In this document: one piece after another, positions 1-11,304 of the stretch
Layout of the letters: each line of letters starts with the position of its first letter
Numbering within the stretch: the first letter of the stretch is position 1
Source of the DNA: Hirundichthys speculiger
Lineage: Eukaryota; Chordata; Actinopteri; Beloniformes; Exocoetidae
Length of the DNA: 64,000 nt
Reading direction: 5' to 3'
NCBI GenBank assembly: GCA_018398805.1
Contig: JAGFBZ010000363.1
Coordinates: 62,001 to 126,000, forward strand
Position numbers and translations under genes: made by a program
The notes under the pieces: model-generated
Database searches by the model: none
Told to the model about the DNA's origin: nothing
What the model saw: the letters and a program-made list of their open reading frames with translations, nothing else

Positions 1-1359
1 TCACCATCAACCTGCTTGACACGTGTGTCAAAACTACACTGATGTGTCTATGCATTTAGGAAATCTTTTGTAACATTCAGGATCTTTAAAACCAGATCTG
101 GAGGTTTAGAGCTGTAGCACTACTCGGACACACTGACTGCCTCAGGACAGCGAAGGTGCCAAAGACTGCCAATACATAACGAGATGCCTGTCCAAGTCAT
201 TTCCCTTATTGGTTTGCCACACATTACGAGAGCTGGATTGGACCAAAGGCTGGCAGCGCTTCCTCAGGCAGAACCTTAAGCTGCAATTAGCTCCGCTTTT
301 CTGACTGTGAGCAAATTCTCCGATCTGCCTCAGGTTCTCTGTTGAAACTTGATGGTAAAAAAAACTTTATTTTCTCAGTGGACAACACAGTTTTCTGCCA
401 ATGAGAGTTTTCCATGTGTGTGGAGGCAGCAAGGAAACTTGGATATTAACCTTCCCTATAATACCCTGCCAGGGTGAAACTGGTTTGGGTCTTGACCCAG
501 CTTGTGTTTGTATGGCATAATATCTGTGTCTAAATCCTGAGCACTTTTTGACCACAGAGATGTCCAGAACTTTGCAAGTACATACAGCCATGTGCAAATG
601 TCTTAGCCAACCGCAGCCTCGTTGTTTGACGAAGGTTTTGATCACATCGACAAAGCTTTCTGGATGGAAGGTGAAACATTTTGAAAAACAAAGAAAAAGA
701 AGTCCGGTTTCCTTGCTTCAAACCTTTGACAGTTATTATTGTGTTGAGGTGATGAGTGACTAGCCAGGTGATGACGAATGTTCCTAGTGTTTAAAACGCC
801 CACATTCGCCGACAGAAATTATTTCAGAAACATTATCACAAATGGTTCTTCTATTTTAGTCATGTAATTATTTACTACAATGCTAGTATCTGTCATATAC
901 GGTATTATAAAAGCTGCAAAGAGATATGAATTAAGAAAGTAGCGATACTTTCATCTTAATCATGACACCTGATTGTGGTCTGACACAAAAACATTTCAAA
1001 ATGCTTTCTTGTCTCTGAGATTCTTATTAACATCACTTTCCTTTGTCTTTCTCTTTTCTCTGTTTTTTATCATCCCTCTGCTTCTGCATGCATGTGACGT
1101 GACTTAGAAGGCGGCACTGGCAGAGAGCTGGATAATCTGTTTTCTGTGGGAGAATTACTAGCTCCAAAATACAATAAATCACAGCGAGTAAAACACCCCA
1201 AAGTAGTCAGACACGCAGGGTGGATTTTGGATCGTATTTACGCTGACTTGAATGCTAAGACACTTGAGCTCTGAGGCTAAGGCAGGTGAAAAACAAGTTT
1301 ACAGCTTTGAGCCATGCAAATCACAAGCAGCAACATCACATGAATTTATAGAAACAATA
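1..1359. other. No gene recognised
   Basis: AT-rich DNA with only short open frames that look like chance ORFs. I see no splice-flanked coding segment and no transposon motif I can name here. Confidence 0.6.
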
Positions 1360-1367
1360 CTTTAGAG

Positions 1368-1769
1368 CAGGGGTGTCTATCAACTATTTCGTCCCAGACA
1401 GCTTCAGCTTGGTTATTCAGGAACTTTAAGGCTATTTAAATGCATTACCTTTTTTTTTTTTTTAATGATATTAGATAACTGCCTCTTCTTTTAAGCTTAA
1501 AAACAGCTATGCATTCATGACTTTTTTGGGGGGGACTTTTTTGTTTCAAACTGCAAAACTAACTTTAGAAACGATTCTGACATCCAGCGGTTAATTGCCA
1601 TAATGGCAATAAAATTGTAATGCATTGTGGGACATGTAATTATGGTTCATGTACATCTCTGACACTAGGATTATATTTAAGTATATGTTTTTCTTTGCAT
1701 CCTTACACAAACGAGACAAAATGAGATGACCAGGTGGATGTGAATTGTGGGCCTTGAGTTTGACACGTG
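1368..1769. mobile_element. hAT-type MITE with 8-bp target duplication
   Basis: A 402-bp non-autonomous element. The left end reads CAGGGGTGTC and the right end is a diverged inverted copy (GACACGTG on the plus strand, preceded by GGGCCTTGAGTTT). The flanks are CTTTAGAG at 1360-1367 and CTCTAGAG at 1770-1777, matching at 7 of 8 positions, as expected for an aged hAT target-site duplication. CAGGGGTGTC-type ends are common among fish hAT MITEs. There is no transposase inside; the interior is AT-rich with a T run near 1449-1463. It would need a transposase encoded elsewhere to move. The end divergence indicates an old, inactive insertion. Confidence 0.72.
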
Positions 1770-1777
1770 CTCTAGAG

Positions 1778-2160
1778 CATCATTGGCTCCATAATTCCAA
1801 CGCCGCCTTGTCTTGTGTGCAAGGATATGCTACTTGACTGACACATTTATTGTGATTGGTGACCAGAAGTGTAAATGAAATTTCCATGATGCACAGCACA
1901 AAATAGAAAAGAAAATGAAGCAAGGCTAATACATTATTAGGTGAAATAACAGTGTCCACATTTGATGAACTTGAATATCAAGTCACACCAGAATTGCTCG
2001 TCACCTTTGAGTCACTCCTGCGGTGTATTTCACAGACGCTGTTCATGTGTGACTGACACACATATTGGAATTGCTGGCAGTTATCACGGCATGAGTCACA
2101 AATCATTGTTTTCACATTTTAAACAGAGCAAATTAGCAAGATATACACAACTGAGAAAAT
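1778..2160. other. No feature recognised
   Basis: Short unique-looking stretch between the MITE and the first LINE fragment. The longest open frame (1962-2165) has no recognisable motif and runs into the LINE. Confidence 0.5.
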
Positions 2161-2712
2161 TCTGACTCAAGAGGATGCTGAAAATAATAATCCATGCCTT
2201 TGTAACCTTAAGGCTGGATTATTGTAATGCATTGCTTTTTTTGCAGTACAAACAGTAGCATAAAAATAAAACCTTTCAGTTGATTTAGAGTGCTGCAGCA
2301 TGCGTATTAACGAGAACTGGGAACAGAGAGCACATCTCACCAGTTTCAGCTTTATTACATTGACTCTCTCTTCAATTTAGAATTGAATTCAAAATATAAT
2401 TTCTTACATACAAAGCCTTGAACATTAAGCTTCAAAAATATCTTAACCTTATAGTTCCATACTGTCTGAACACTTCACACCCTACATGCATGTTTACTTG
2501 GTGTTTTAAGAGTCTGCAGGTGTAGAAAGGTCGGCAGGGCCTTTAGCTATCAGGCTCCTCTATTACGGAACCAGCTTGTGGTCTTTGTCCAGGAGGCAGA
2601 GACCCTCTTTATATTTTAGGTTAGACCTCCCTTTTGAATAAACCTTTTAATGCTCATCTCTTAGTTATGCTGCTTTAGGCCTAGGCTGCTGGGGCGATGA
2701 TGTCCCCTGATG
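2161..2712 (+). mobile_element. L2-like LINE, 3' part, degenerate
   Basis: Translated in shifting frames, this matches the C-terminal part of an L2-clade LINE ORF2: a block resembling FVTLRLDYCNALLF near 2190-2250, VLTRTGNREHISPVSALLHW near 2310-2365, then AFSYQAPLLRNQLVVFV near 2540-2590. Many stops and frameshifts show it is long dead. The sequence around 2670-2712 (TTAGGCCTAGGCTGCTGGGG) resembles the 3' UTR of this fish LINE family. It is 5'-truncated and directly followed by another LINE fragment. Confidence 0.75.
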
Positions 2713-2744
2713 TACTGAGCATCTTCACTTCATCCACATCAGCA

Positions 2745-3240
2745 AGTGCTTTCTAGGACCCACTGGCTTCCCTCTCCCCCTCCCCCATGGACATTTACAA
2801 CACCCGGTGAACAGGACAAGGACAGCTCACATCCCGCCTCCCAGCTGTTTGAGCTGCTCCCTTCTGGGAGGCGCTACAGATGTTTAAGAGCACGGACAAA
2901 TAGAATGAAGAACAGTTTCTTCCCAAGAGCCATCACCATACTGAATAAAATCTCTTCCTGACCCTGTGCATCACTATCATCATGTGCAATATAAACCACA
3001 CTGTGCAATAAATTATTTATATTTATACTTGTATTTTATACTGTACATAGCTGGAAATATTTTACACCCTGTACACTGTACATTGCACTACTCACCCCAT
3101 ATTGTACATATGTATATATGAGACTTTTAGACTTTTTTACTATTTTGATTTATAAATATCTATTCTGCACTGACATGGGAGAAGCTCTCCAATTTCATTG
3201 TACATTACTGTATAAGGACAATAAAAGGCATTCTGCATTC
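2745..3240 (+). mobile_element. Rex1/L2-type LINE, C-terminus and 3' UTR
   Basis: An open segment at 2746-2961 encodes the end of a LINE ORF2: SHPASQLFELLPSGRRYRCL followed by RTNRMKNSFFPRAITILN. The HP-A-LFELLPSGRRYR and NSFFPRA-TLLN blocks are characteristic of the C-terminus of fish CR1/L2/Rex1-group LINEs. After the stop comes an AT-rich 3' UTR with repeated TGTACA-type words (3040-3115) and a tail ending in GACAATAAAAGGCATTCTGC. Heavy 5' truncation leaves only the last ~70 codons. The Rex1 label is by motif memory. Confidence 0.75.
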
Positions 3241-4262
3241 TGCAGTTTGCTTGTTGTCGTGGGGCTGAGTTCAAGACGCCATCATACATCTGCTTCAACA
3301 AACCTACAGTCATCTGGACAAAGCAGGTATGACAGTGAGGATCATGTTGCTCAGTTTCTCCAGTGCATTTAACACCATCCAGCCTGCTTTACTATGTAAA
3401 AAACTCCCAAATACACAGGTGGATGCCCCCACAATCATCTGGATTACTGACTACCTGACAAATAGACTGCAGATTGTGAGACTGAATGGTTGTGTGTCTG
3501 ACCAGGTGGTCAGCAGCACAGGCGCACCACAGGGGACTGTACCTTCACCACTCCTCTTCACTCTGTGCATCTCAGACGTCCTGTACCAGTTGGAGTCCTG
3601 TCATCTGTAGATATACTCAAGTTGCTGCAGTTGTGGGGTGTATCAGTGATGGACAAGAGACCATCACAGAGAACTGGTGGACTGCTTTGTGGCGTGGTGT
3701 GGGAACAACCATTTCATCTTAAATATGAAACAGACGAAGGAAATGATTTTGGATTTTAGGAGGACCAAGAATATGTCAAACAGCATTTCCATCATGGGAG
3801 AAGAAGTGAAGGTGGTGGAGGAATATAAAAACCTTGGTGTTCATCTGGACAACAGACTGGACTGGAGATGCAACACTGATGCTGTTTACAAGAATGGACA
3901 GAGGTGACTTTACTTTTTGAAGAAGCTTAGATCCTTCAATGTTTGCAGCAAGATGTTGCATTTCTTCTATAAATCTATTGTGGAGAGCCTCTGGAGCTGA
4001 TTCTGCAAAAGAGGCTACTTCATAAAATGAAAAACATCATGGACAACCCTGAACATCCTCTACACAACACAGTGATTCAGCAACAGAGTGTCTTCAGTCA
4101 GAGGCTTCTTCAGATCTGCTGCAACACAGACGCTACAGGAGATCCTTCAACAGACCACAGCAGTAACCATCTATGATGAATCTTTGAAGAGACTCAGGTA
4201 ATGATAACTAGAGAAACAATTTTCAGTTGGGAATAAATAAAGTATTTTTGAATTGGCTTAAA
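3241..4262 (+). mobile_element. LINE reverse transcriptase fragment, degenerate
   Basis: A 5'-truncated non-LTR retrotransposon. RT motif A is visible near 3350-3390 (FSSAFNTIQPALL), motif B near 3510-3570 (STGAPQGTVPSPLLF), and the motif C region is lost to frameshifts near 3605-3640. Downstream blocks include LDFRRTKN and VEEYKNLGVHLDNRLDWR (3745-3870), then YFLKKLRSFNVCSKMLHFFY (3912-3968), and a C-terminal SVFSQRLLQICCNTDATGD (4088-4145). The 3' end is a degenerate tail of GAATT-like repeats. A related 3' end occurs on the minus strand at 62473-62650. At least three stops or shifts break the frame. Confidence 0.82.
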
Positions 4263-4282
4263 TTGAATTGAGCTGAACTGAA

Positions 4283-4442
4283 TTGTGGGCAGCACAGCAG
4301 TGCAGTGGTTGGCACTGACACGCCACAGAAAGATAGGTTCACTTGGATCTCCCCATGGAGTTTGCATGTTCTGCCTGTGTCTGTGTGGGTTTCCTCTGGG
4401 TACTCTGGTTTCCTCCCACAGTCCAAAAACCTGCTGTTTAAT
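4283..4442 (+). mobile_element. tRNA-derived SINE, V-SINE/DANA-like
   Basis: The segment GCAGTGGTTGGCACTGACAC is the degenerate tRNA-related head. It is followed by the conserved core GGAGTTTGCATGTTCT, GTGGGTTTCCTCTGGGTACT and GGTTTCCTCCCACAGTCCAA, which is typical of zebrafish DANA and related teleost V-SINEs. The 3' half is missing after about 4442. Being non-coding, it relies on a partner LINE for movement. It lies directly after a LINE tail, perhaps because that tail was a favoured target. Confidence 0.8.
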
Positions 4443-4445
4443 GCT

Positions 4446-7020
4446 ACTTCAATGATCCAATTTTGAAAAGTACTTAAACTGCACATACATTCCCAAAACA
4501 AACAATAACAATGTTAACATTATAAACATATTCAACAAGTAAGAAGACACTTGAGAGAAACCACCATCAGAAATTATCTGCCTAATATTTCTAGACTCCC
4601 CTTGTGCCGCTATAACAGCTTTTTCCGTTTGACACGAAAGCTCTGACGTGTGTTTTATGACAGTGTGTTCCCCTGAACTGAGACATTGGACTTGATGAGG
4701 CATTGGCTTGCTCGAAGGGGTGGCTACTGTTGGAGGTGTGTGAGTGTATCAGGGTACTATGGCTCCAACAGTGTTTGGGTAATTGCTTTCTGTCTTCACA
4801 TGCTCAAATGCCAGAATCCATGGTTTCTGCAGTGTTATTCACCTCCCCTGTCAGTTTGTTTATTTTCTTTTTTTATACGCTCTGGATGGTTTGTGTATTT
4901 CAGAAAGGACAGTAATTCCTATGTGTGCATTTGTGTGTGCACACAACAGGGTGTTATTTGATTTTAAACCTAGAGGGTTTTCTTTGAGTTGGTTTTATAT
5001 ATCAGTGTTGGACTGCTGCTGCAGCTACTGACAGAAAAAAAGAGGGCCTAAAGGTACGACAAAATTGAGAACTCCTTTTAGTATCCTGTACACCTAAAAT
5101 AGAATATGATTTTATCTAAAGGAAATGTGTTTGGAGTCAGTCCTACAGCAGAGACGGCTAAAGTTACAATTTAAACTGGAATATCATTGAAACTGACAAA
5201 CCAACAGATGCATATGCGGCTGCCCCACTGGCATTTTCTCCCTTGATGACTTACTACTGGAGTTTGACAAATGATGTTCAAGATGGCTTGAGCTGTGTAG
5301 TGGAGCGTGCATGTGATGCTTAGACGCTCACTGTGAATCAGTGAACTTTTACATTCACACTCCTACATGCAGCACATGCTTGTCTTACAAAGACAATTGT
5401 GTATTCTTGTATCTGACAAGTCTTACAATGAAAGCATCAACAGCAAGGACTTGCAGGAGTAAAGTAAAAGTAATTCAGCTTTGCTAAAGGAGAAAATCTC
5501 CAATACATCTTCAATGCAGACATCTAAACGCCAAGCTGTGAAACGTTTTCCATGTTATTTTGTCTCAGACTTCCTGCAAGGATGTGGTTGTAGAATTAGA
5601 TCAAAATAATCCACACATTTTCTTCTCAGGACAAATCAGGACTGCAGGCAGGCCAGTCCAGTACCTGCACTCAGAGTACTTTTCTGCATTAATCATTAAT
5701 GCCGCCATTGTTAAAACCCCCTACAAAGACATCTCCCACAAATAGAAGTGGTTTCAGGGCCATTTATTATTATTATTATTATTATTTAAACCAAATGTAA
5801 AAATTAAAGAAACAGACTAATTTTAATCCAGTTTAGGCTTGTCCCTTTACCCGCAGGCTTAAAAAAAAAATGTATATTAAAAAACATTAACAATGTACTT
5901 AGACAGCACCTTCCTAGTCTGGGAACTACAAAAGGTGCTTAAGTAACCTTAAGACAAACTTTTACTGGTTTCAGGTTGTAAGTTGCAACGTTGGCTGCTG
6001 GTGTTACAGAAAGTTAAGATGACAGTTTCCTGTATAAGTGCAAGACAAACTAATAATACAAAAATAAGAGCAGAACTTGTTATACATCTGGCATATTCAC
6101 TTGCATGAAAATCAGTTCCAGCTTTGTTTAACTTAATGACAGACTTTAAAAAAAAGTGTGTGAGTGTAGAAGATGTATGAGTAATGAGAAATTTAAAAAG
6201 TGACTGCCTATCTGCCACATTAGCTTACCTAGCTGAGAGTCCTCCTCTTCACTGAGCTCTGACAGCCTGCAGGCTCAAAAAATATCATGAAATGAACGTG
6301 TCTCAAAATGCAAATCATGTTTTCCCTTTGGGAAGGTGAAGTAATGCATTTCTGCACCCTGAAAGAGAAAGCCCAATCCCAGTCAGGTGGCTTTGTTTGA
6401 CAAAGTTTGTAATACTTCTATTTCTGCGGGGTACATTATTATCAATGTGTGTGGAAAATGAGCCGATAATCGTTCTGACAGCCTCTCTTGAATGTCTTCC
6501 ATGTATGGCAGGCTCAATCAGCAGGATACCAGGCATCTGAATTGTCTGAACCTGCGGGTATCTTCTCAGCACTAGCTCTGCCCTGGCTGAAGCAGGACGA
6601 CTGTGGGAGCAATCAAAAGCCAATGTTCCAATACAAGAAACATTCAGTGAAAAGCTGCAGAGTGATGAGAGATGAAGGTGTGAGAGAGTTTTATTTCCTG
6701 AAATGTCTCTTATGATGAACACAAATGAGAGGATGAGGGAGATGTGGCATAAACACAATTAGCAACAGTCTGAATAAAACAGTGGACTGTTGGTATACAG
6801 TGTGCGAACAACCAAGAATACAGGAAGCTGTTGTTGGTATTTATGTCAAATTCTTGTGGTAATGAAAATGTAATGGACATTTTAAAAATAATACAAACTT
6901 TATTTAAAAACTGTCTTGATGCTGAACATTTTGGAGGTTTTCCCTGTGTTTCTATGCTGGTAGAGTCATATGTGATACTGCTGATCTCTTTTTAAGAGGG
7001 TTAGAAGAGCGTACCTGGCC
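4446..7020. other. No gene recognised
   Basis: Roughly 2.6 kb without recognisable coding or transposon motifs. The longest frame is a 147-codon minus-strand ORF at 6315-6758, with no motif and no convincing splice signals. There is one ATT microsatellite. Confidence 0.55.
5764..5787. repeat. (ATT)n microsatellite
   Basis: Eight consecutive trinucleotide units, perfect, inside unique-looking DNA. Confidence 0.95.
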
Positions 7021-7026
7021 AACAGC

Positions 7027-7345
7027 TAACATTAAAATCAAATCAAACTTTTTTCATATAGCACTTTTCATACATTAAAAATGCAACACAAAGTGCTTCA
7101 CAAAATAAAATATAAAACAGGATCACAACAGAGAATAAAAACCCATCCCTCTAACCCTCACATATAGACCCACGCACTCACCCACAAAGCGCACACACGC
7201 ACGCTCACAGTACAAAGTAAATAGTTTAGTAACATGGCAGAACAGTGAGGATCCAGGTGAGGAAGAACCACCTATGGGAGCCCATCCACACCAAAAGGCG
7301 CCACAGCCTGCGACCACAGGGAGCGCTACCACAGAGACCAATTCT
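7027..7345 (-). mobile_element. L2-like LINE 3' end / UTR
   Basis: Read on the minus strand the terminus has AAGCACTTTGTGTTGCATTT, then TATGAAAAGTGCTATAT and a TTTGATTTGATT tail. This is the standard fish L2-type 3' end, which some SINEs also share. The part up to about 7345 (GGGAGCGC and CACAGCCTGCG words on the plus strand) resembles the adjoining UTR. No coding sequence remains. Confidence 0.68.
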
Positions 7346-7740
7346 GCAATTCTGTAAAAGCAAATGGAGAAATCAAGTCAGTGAAACACAAAATCTATTG
7401 TCTCTAGCCAACACATATCTAAAGCAAAGAGATTGTAATAGAGTCCACAAATCATCATCGTTGTGCATCCATAGATCAACGTAAGTCTGTGGATTCAAAT
7501 AAGTCTGGGCTCATTAGGCATCTGCATCTGATTATCATGCTGTGTTTGCAAGTAGCTGAAAGCTGGCAGTGAAATGGCAGCCCCGCACCAGCCCCCCCAC
7601 CAGCCGCTGTGAATCGTGGCCATTCTAGTCAATAAATATGGTCTTACCAGAAGTGCCGTGGAGCAATTTAGAAACACCCCAGAAGTGACCGTCTGCTCTA
7701 GGCTGCTAAAAATAATCATTAAATACACATTGTCAGGGTG
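7346..7740. other. No gene recognised; possible old repeat
   Basis: Contains a C-rich patch (7590-7610) and a segment at 7612-7710 (GGCCATTCTAGTCAATAAAT; AGAAGTGCCGTGGAGCAATT) that looks like dispersed repeat material, but I cannot name a family. Confidence 0.35.
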
Positions 7741-7744
7741 TGAA

Positions 7745-8886
7745 ATGGACCTCACACAGAGATGCTGTCAGTAAGAAGGCGCAGAAGAGGTAGTACTTCC
7801 TGAAACAACTCAGGAAGGTTCGCCTGCCCCAGGAGCTGCTGATCTCCTTCTACTCTGCCATCATCCGGTCTGTCCTGTGCACTTCCATCACTGTCTGGTT
7901 TGGATCGGCCACCAAACAGGACAGGTACAGACTGCAATGGACAGTAAGGTCTGCAGAGGATTTAACTGGGGCTGACATTCCCTCCATCCAAGACCTGCAC
8001 CGGTCCAGGGTCAGGAACATCTCTGCAGACCTCTCACACCCTGCACACAAATTATTCAACAGTACCAAAACCAACCGTCACAGAGACAGTTTCTTCCTCC
8101 AGGCCGTTGCTCTGCTGAACTTGCAGTTGTCACAGTTTGTCAGAGGAATATTGTGCAATACCTCATGTCTGTAAATATTGCTTCTGTCTTAGTGTAAGTA
8201 TAGTGTACATATTTTTTGAATGCTCTGGTTATCATTTAATTTCATTTATTTATTTGAATTTTTACATTATTATTTTTTTTTCTTTACTGGACCTTGAGAG
8301 ACAAAGGGTGAAATCCAATTCCTCCCTTTACCCTCAATCTCAACCCTCAATCTCAATAAGTCACGCTCCCGTGAAGTGTTGTCCCGATTCTCAGAACATC
8401 AAGTTGAGGGACAAATTTGGAGGCCATGTCTCCGGCACCATCCCTGGGAGTAAGGGCTACCCAGAAGGCATTGCGTATTTTTGCCAAGACATCTTCGAAA
8501 AGGATGGCGACAAAAAAAGCTAGCTACAAATATAAGTATTTTTGTAGTTAATAAAGCTATAAATAAAAAAATTCTTCTTCTTCTACTACTTCTCCTTCTT
8601 TGTCGTCGTTGCCATCTTCTTGACAGACTGGACGTAGCTTTGGTGTAAGACTGCTCCCCACAGTCTAAAGATGTATCTGCACTCAAGGGGTGTCCCATTT
8701 CTAAGTCACAAGATAGACCTTACACTTACTTTTGAAGGCCAAGATTGAGGGCCGAAGATTTAGGATTAAGGGCGAGGGCTGAGATTGAGGGTTAAGGGAG
8801 GAATTGGAATTCACCCAAAGTTTGCTGGAATCAAATTCCTCATTTGTTTCCACAAACGTGGCAAATAAAGTTGATTCTGATTCTGA
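7745..8886 (+). mobile_element. Rex1-like LINE 3' part, split by a MITE
   Basis: Coding remnant 7755-8125 translates as YFLKQLRKVRLPQELLISFY, then SAIIRSVLCTSITVWFGSAT, IPSIQDLHRSRVRNISADLS and NRHRDSFFLQAVALLN. This is the region after the RT catalytic core in Rex1/CR1-group LINEs. A stop sits before YFLKQ and a block is missing between HKLFN and NRHRD. The 3' UTR runs to 8305, is interrupted by a MITE at 8306-8816, and resumes at 8817 (AAAGTTTGCTGGAATCAAAT), ending in an AATAAAGTTGATTCTGATTC tail at about 8886. Joining across the MITE restores continuous UTR, so the MITE is the younger insertion. Confidence 0.82.
8306..8816. mobile_element. MITE family A, copy 1 (511 bp)
   Basis: Terminal inverted repeats begin GGGTGAAATCCAATTCCTCC on the left; the right end is the inverse, TTGGAATTCACCC. 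Subterminal GATTGAGGG and TTAAGGG words repeat at both ends. A second copy lies at 15508-16099 with the same internal order, for example CTACCCAGAAGGCA, TTTTTGCCAAGAC, CTTCGAAAAGGATGG and GTGTCCCATTTCTAAGTCA. A pyrimidine-rich CTT tract lies mid-element. The target in the LINE UTR shows AAA on both sides, so the target duplication is short. The 128-codon ORF across the left end is not conserved as a frame in copy 2. The superfamily is uncertain; short target duplications with GGGTG ends fit ISL2EU/IS4EU-like or Harbinger-like groups. Confidence 0.8.
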
Positions 8887-9220
8887 CCGAGTCTATTGGA
8901 CCAACGCAAAGCTGCATCAGTTTACACACAGCAGACTGAACTGGCAGGAAGCTCGACACGAGAATGGCACAGAGACGTTGGTGGATTTTCAAAATAAAAC
9001 ACCACAAGAGGGCTCCGACTCAGACAGAACTGTAAACAGTTCAGTTTTTGAAGAGATTTGGACTTCGGATTTGAAGAGAAGGTCAGTTTAGAAGTCTAAA
9101 TGCTCATGTTATTTGACAACAGACATTCTTTTTAAATGTATAATTCTGGAAAGAATCAGAGCAAAAAAAACCCCAAAACACTGATTTTCACGTGATCTTG
9201 AAACCTTAAGGTTAACTTGT
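8887..9220. other. No feature recognised
   Basis: Short stretch between the LINE tail and a dispersed repeat. No motif is seen; the open frame at 8804-9091 starts inside the MITE and is a chance ORF. Confidence 0.5.
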
Positions 9221-9221
9221 A

Positions 9222-9405
9222 GTCTCACAAATCCAGTCGAGCAGGCAGAGATCAGAAGAGCTCTGCTTTTAAAAAATGTTTCTTGTGGGACTTGATTTTG
9301 CCATTCGGATTGAGAAGAAAGGCTGCAAAACCAAACCACAGTGCTCTTGTTGCCAAGTCTTTAGAGCACACCTGAGTCTGCCCACAGGTTTTGGTGTTCA
9401 ACAAC
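9222..9405. repeat. Dispersed repeat D, copy 1
   Basis: Shares AATCCAGT, GGCAGA and GCTCTGCTTTTAAAA, in the same order and spacing, with 11305-11470. A diverged continuation follows (GGGACTTG versus TCGACCTTG; CAAAACCAAACCACAGTGC versus CAAAACCGTGGTGCAG). Family unknown. A perfect hairpin follows 27 bp downstream of this copy, and copy 2 also holds a perfect hairpin. Confidence 0.5.
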
Positions 9406-9431
9406 AGGTAGACGGGGAATCCCTCATATTT

Positions 9432-9467
9432 AATGCACAATGTCATGTTTTTATGACATTGTGCATT
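9432..9467. repeat. Perfect hairpin, 15-bp arms
   Basis: AATGCACAATGTCAT (9432-9446) and its exact inverse ATGACATTGTGCATT (9453-9467) flank a 6-nt T-rich loop. A partial third copy of GTGCATTGTGCAC follows directly, suggesting a template-switch origin rather than a regulatory structure. Confidence 0.9.
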
Positions 9468-10880
9468 GTGCACAGTCCTCCAGTTTGAGTTGAACACTGA
9501 TAATATCATGGACCTCTTATATTAGAACGTTAGGAATGAACACAGCATAAAACAGCAGCTAAATACAAGGAACAGCAATTAGCTATCCATAAGGCTATGT
9601 GATCCCATCTGGCTTGAACACAGCCGTGAACACAATACTAATACTGCAGCTCTGGATGCCAGGAGATGATATATATAGGGGTAGGGGGATGCAGGATCTG
9701 TATTATAGACCCTGTGGTTTCAAACTGCTTTACACAACAGCTGTTACTGTGGGTTGCCCCGGAGCACAGAAAATTGGCAACTGCTTCTTTCGATGTGCCA
9801 GTAATTCAAACATCTACGTTCCCATCTGCTCTGCTTTTGGTGATAAATGATGTGCAGGTTTGTGAACTCGTGATTGCTCTAAATACAGTTCAACATTTTG
9901 AGAATCAAAGTTATGTGAGGCCATGGAAAATGCTTCTCATTTGCTAATTCCTCAGGTGGTCGTGATATCAAATGGCTCCTGAGCTTCAGTGACAAAGACA
10001 GGAAAGTGTCATTTCTCGATTTAATGTCCCTGTGATCCGTGGCCTCATTAACGTGGTCGATCAATATCAAATGTTTAAAGAGACATTTATTTTTCCAAAC
10101 CCTGAGACTTAAAGGATAAATCCATCAATTTAAAACTGGAGCAGACATTCTCCTTATGACCCGCTGTTTTCAGATCTTGCCAAGTGAATTGATTGCACAT
10201 GTGAAGGAAACCGTGTCGCCAACATTGGTGTTTCATTAGTTGCATCAGTCTCATGTCAAACTTTCAAAGTGCTAAAGCCTGGATGAAAAACACTGATGGC
10301 TTTTGTTTGCAGTCTTGCAGAAATAAAGCTGATTTGGGATTTTTCAGAATCTGTTGGAGGTTTGCAGCTTCGTAGAAGACAAAGCTTTTGTCTGACAGCA
10401 GTGTGGGTGTGAAAACATGCCAAGTTGTCTAACAACAAGGTCTGAGTCATCAGGGTGACCGAATAATCAGGTGGATAAGAAATGTGGGAAGAAGAAGCAA
10501 CCTACATCCACCTCAGTGGTCACCACAATCAGCTGTTACATAACTTATTTTTTAAAGGACTTGTTGTTAGAATAATAGGGAGTGATTGGCAGGAAGATGA
10601 GTTTACCAGTAAACAAGAGGTTGGCAGTTTGCTGCTAACTCTTAACAGCTCTTGACTGATTTAATAATACCCTATTAGAGGAGTCTGTTGTTTTAGAGTT
10701 CCACTCAAAAGCTTTTTTTTCCTGTAGAAAAAAAATTAGGTTCAAGGGATATTTGAGGGAATATTTAGTTATTTTAGGAGAAGTCTTCTCTTGCAACAAC
10801 TACATAGCATTACGACTAAACGGTTGCATGACTTCACTCCATCACAGCTAAGTAATTTCTGTGATGACATAAGGAATGAG
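9468..10880. other. No gene recognised
   Basis: Unique-looking AT-rich DNA. The overlapping frames at 9599-9947 contain no motif. Confidence 0.55.
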
Positions 10881-10884
10881 GATG

Positions 10885-11080
10885 GATTGTTAGCATCTTA
10901 AGTTAGCGTGAGCTGACCAAAGATAAAATAGCTAACCTGCAGAGCTAAGTTTCAGACCAGCTCATTCCACCCATTTGCAACAAGGCGCCCTGCAGTAAGA
11001 GGAAAAAGAGGCTTCAAAAGTACTTTTCAGAGGACCTGTGGGTGACATCCAGGGGATTTGTCTACTTCTTCTCAAACAAT
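10885..11080 (+). repeat. Dispersed repeat R, copy 1
   Basis: Aligns by eye with 19805-20035 in the same orientation and with 44478-44735 inverted. Shared landmarks are GTTAGCATC, AAAATAGCTAA, CTCATTCCACCCATTTGCAA and GGAAAAAGAGGC. The family is an unnamed fish dispersed repeat; copy 3 retains the terminal ACTATAGACTGTATAAAG sequence I associate with it. Non-coding. Confidence 0.65.
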
Positions 11081-11304
11081 CAATGTCTCTGAATTGTTCA
11101 TCGACATTACATCAATCAGTGGAGGCCATGGGTAAACAATGCAGAAGAGATTTCAACCATGTCTAAGGAAAAGTTAATTTTAGAAGTAAATAAATAAATA
11201 AAATGATAACACGTTTCCTTATTATAAGAACAATAGCAGAAAAGACAAGACATGGTGAGAAATATGTATTTAAACATGGAGACTGCTGCATGATTCTCAT
11301 TAAA

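Noticed and set aside
1440..1470. Poly(T) as the end of a minus-strand retroposon
   Set aside because: It lies inside the hAT-type MITE and no retroposon body adjoins it.
6315..6758. 147-codon minus-strand ORF
   Set aside because: No domain, low-complexity start, and no splice or promoter evidence; an open frame of this length can occur by chance in 64 kb.
8137..8523. 128-codon ORF across the MITE left end
   Set aside because: The frame spans LINE UTR and MITE and is not maintained in the second MITE copy.
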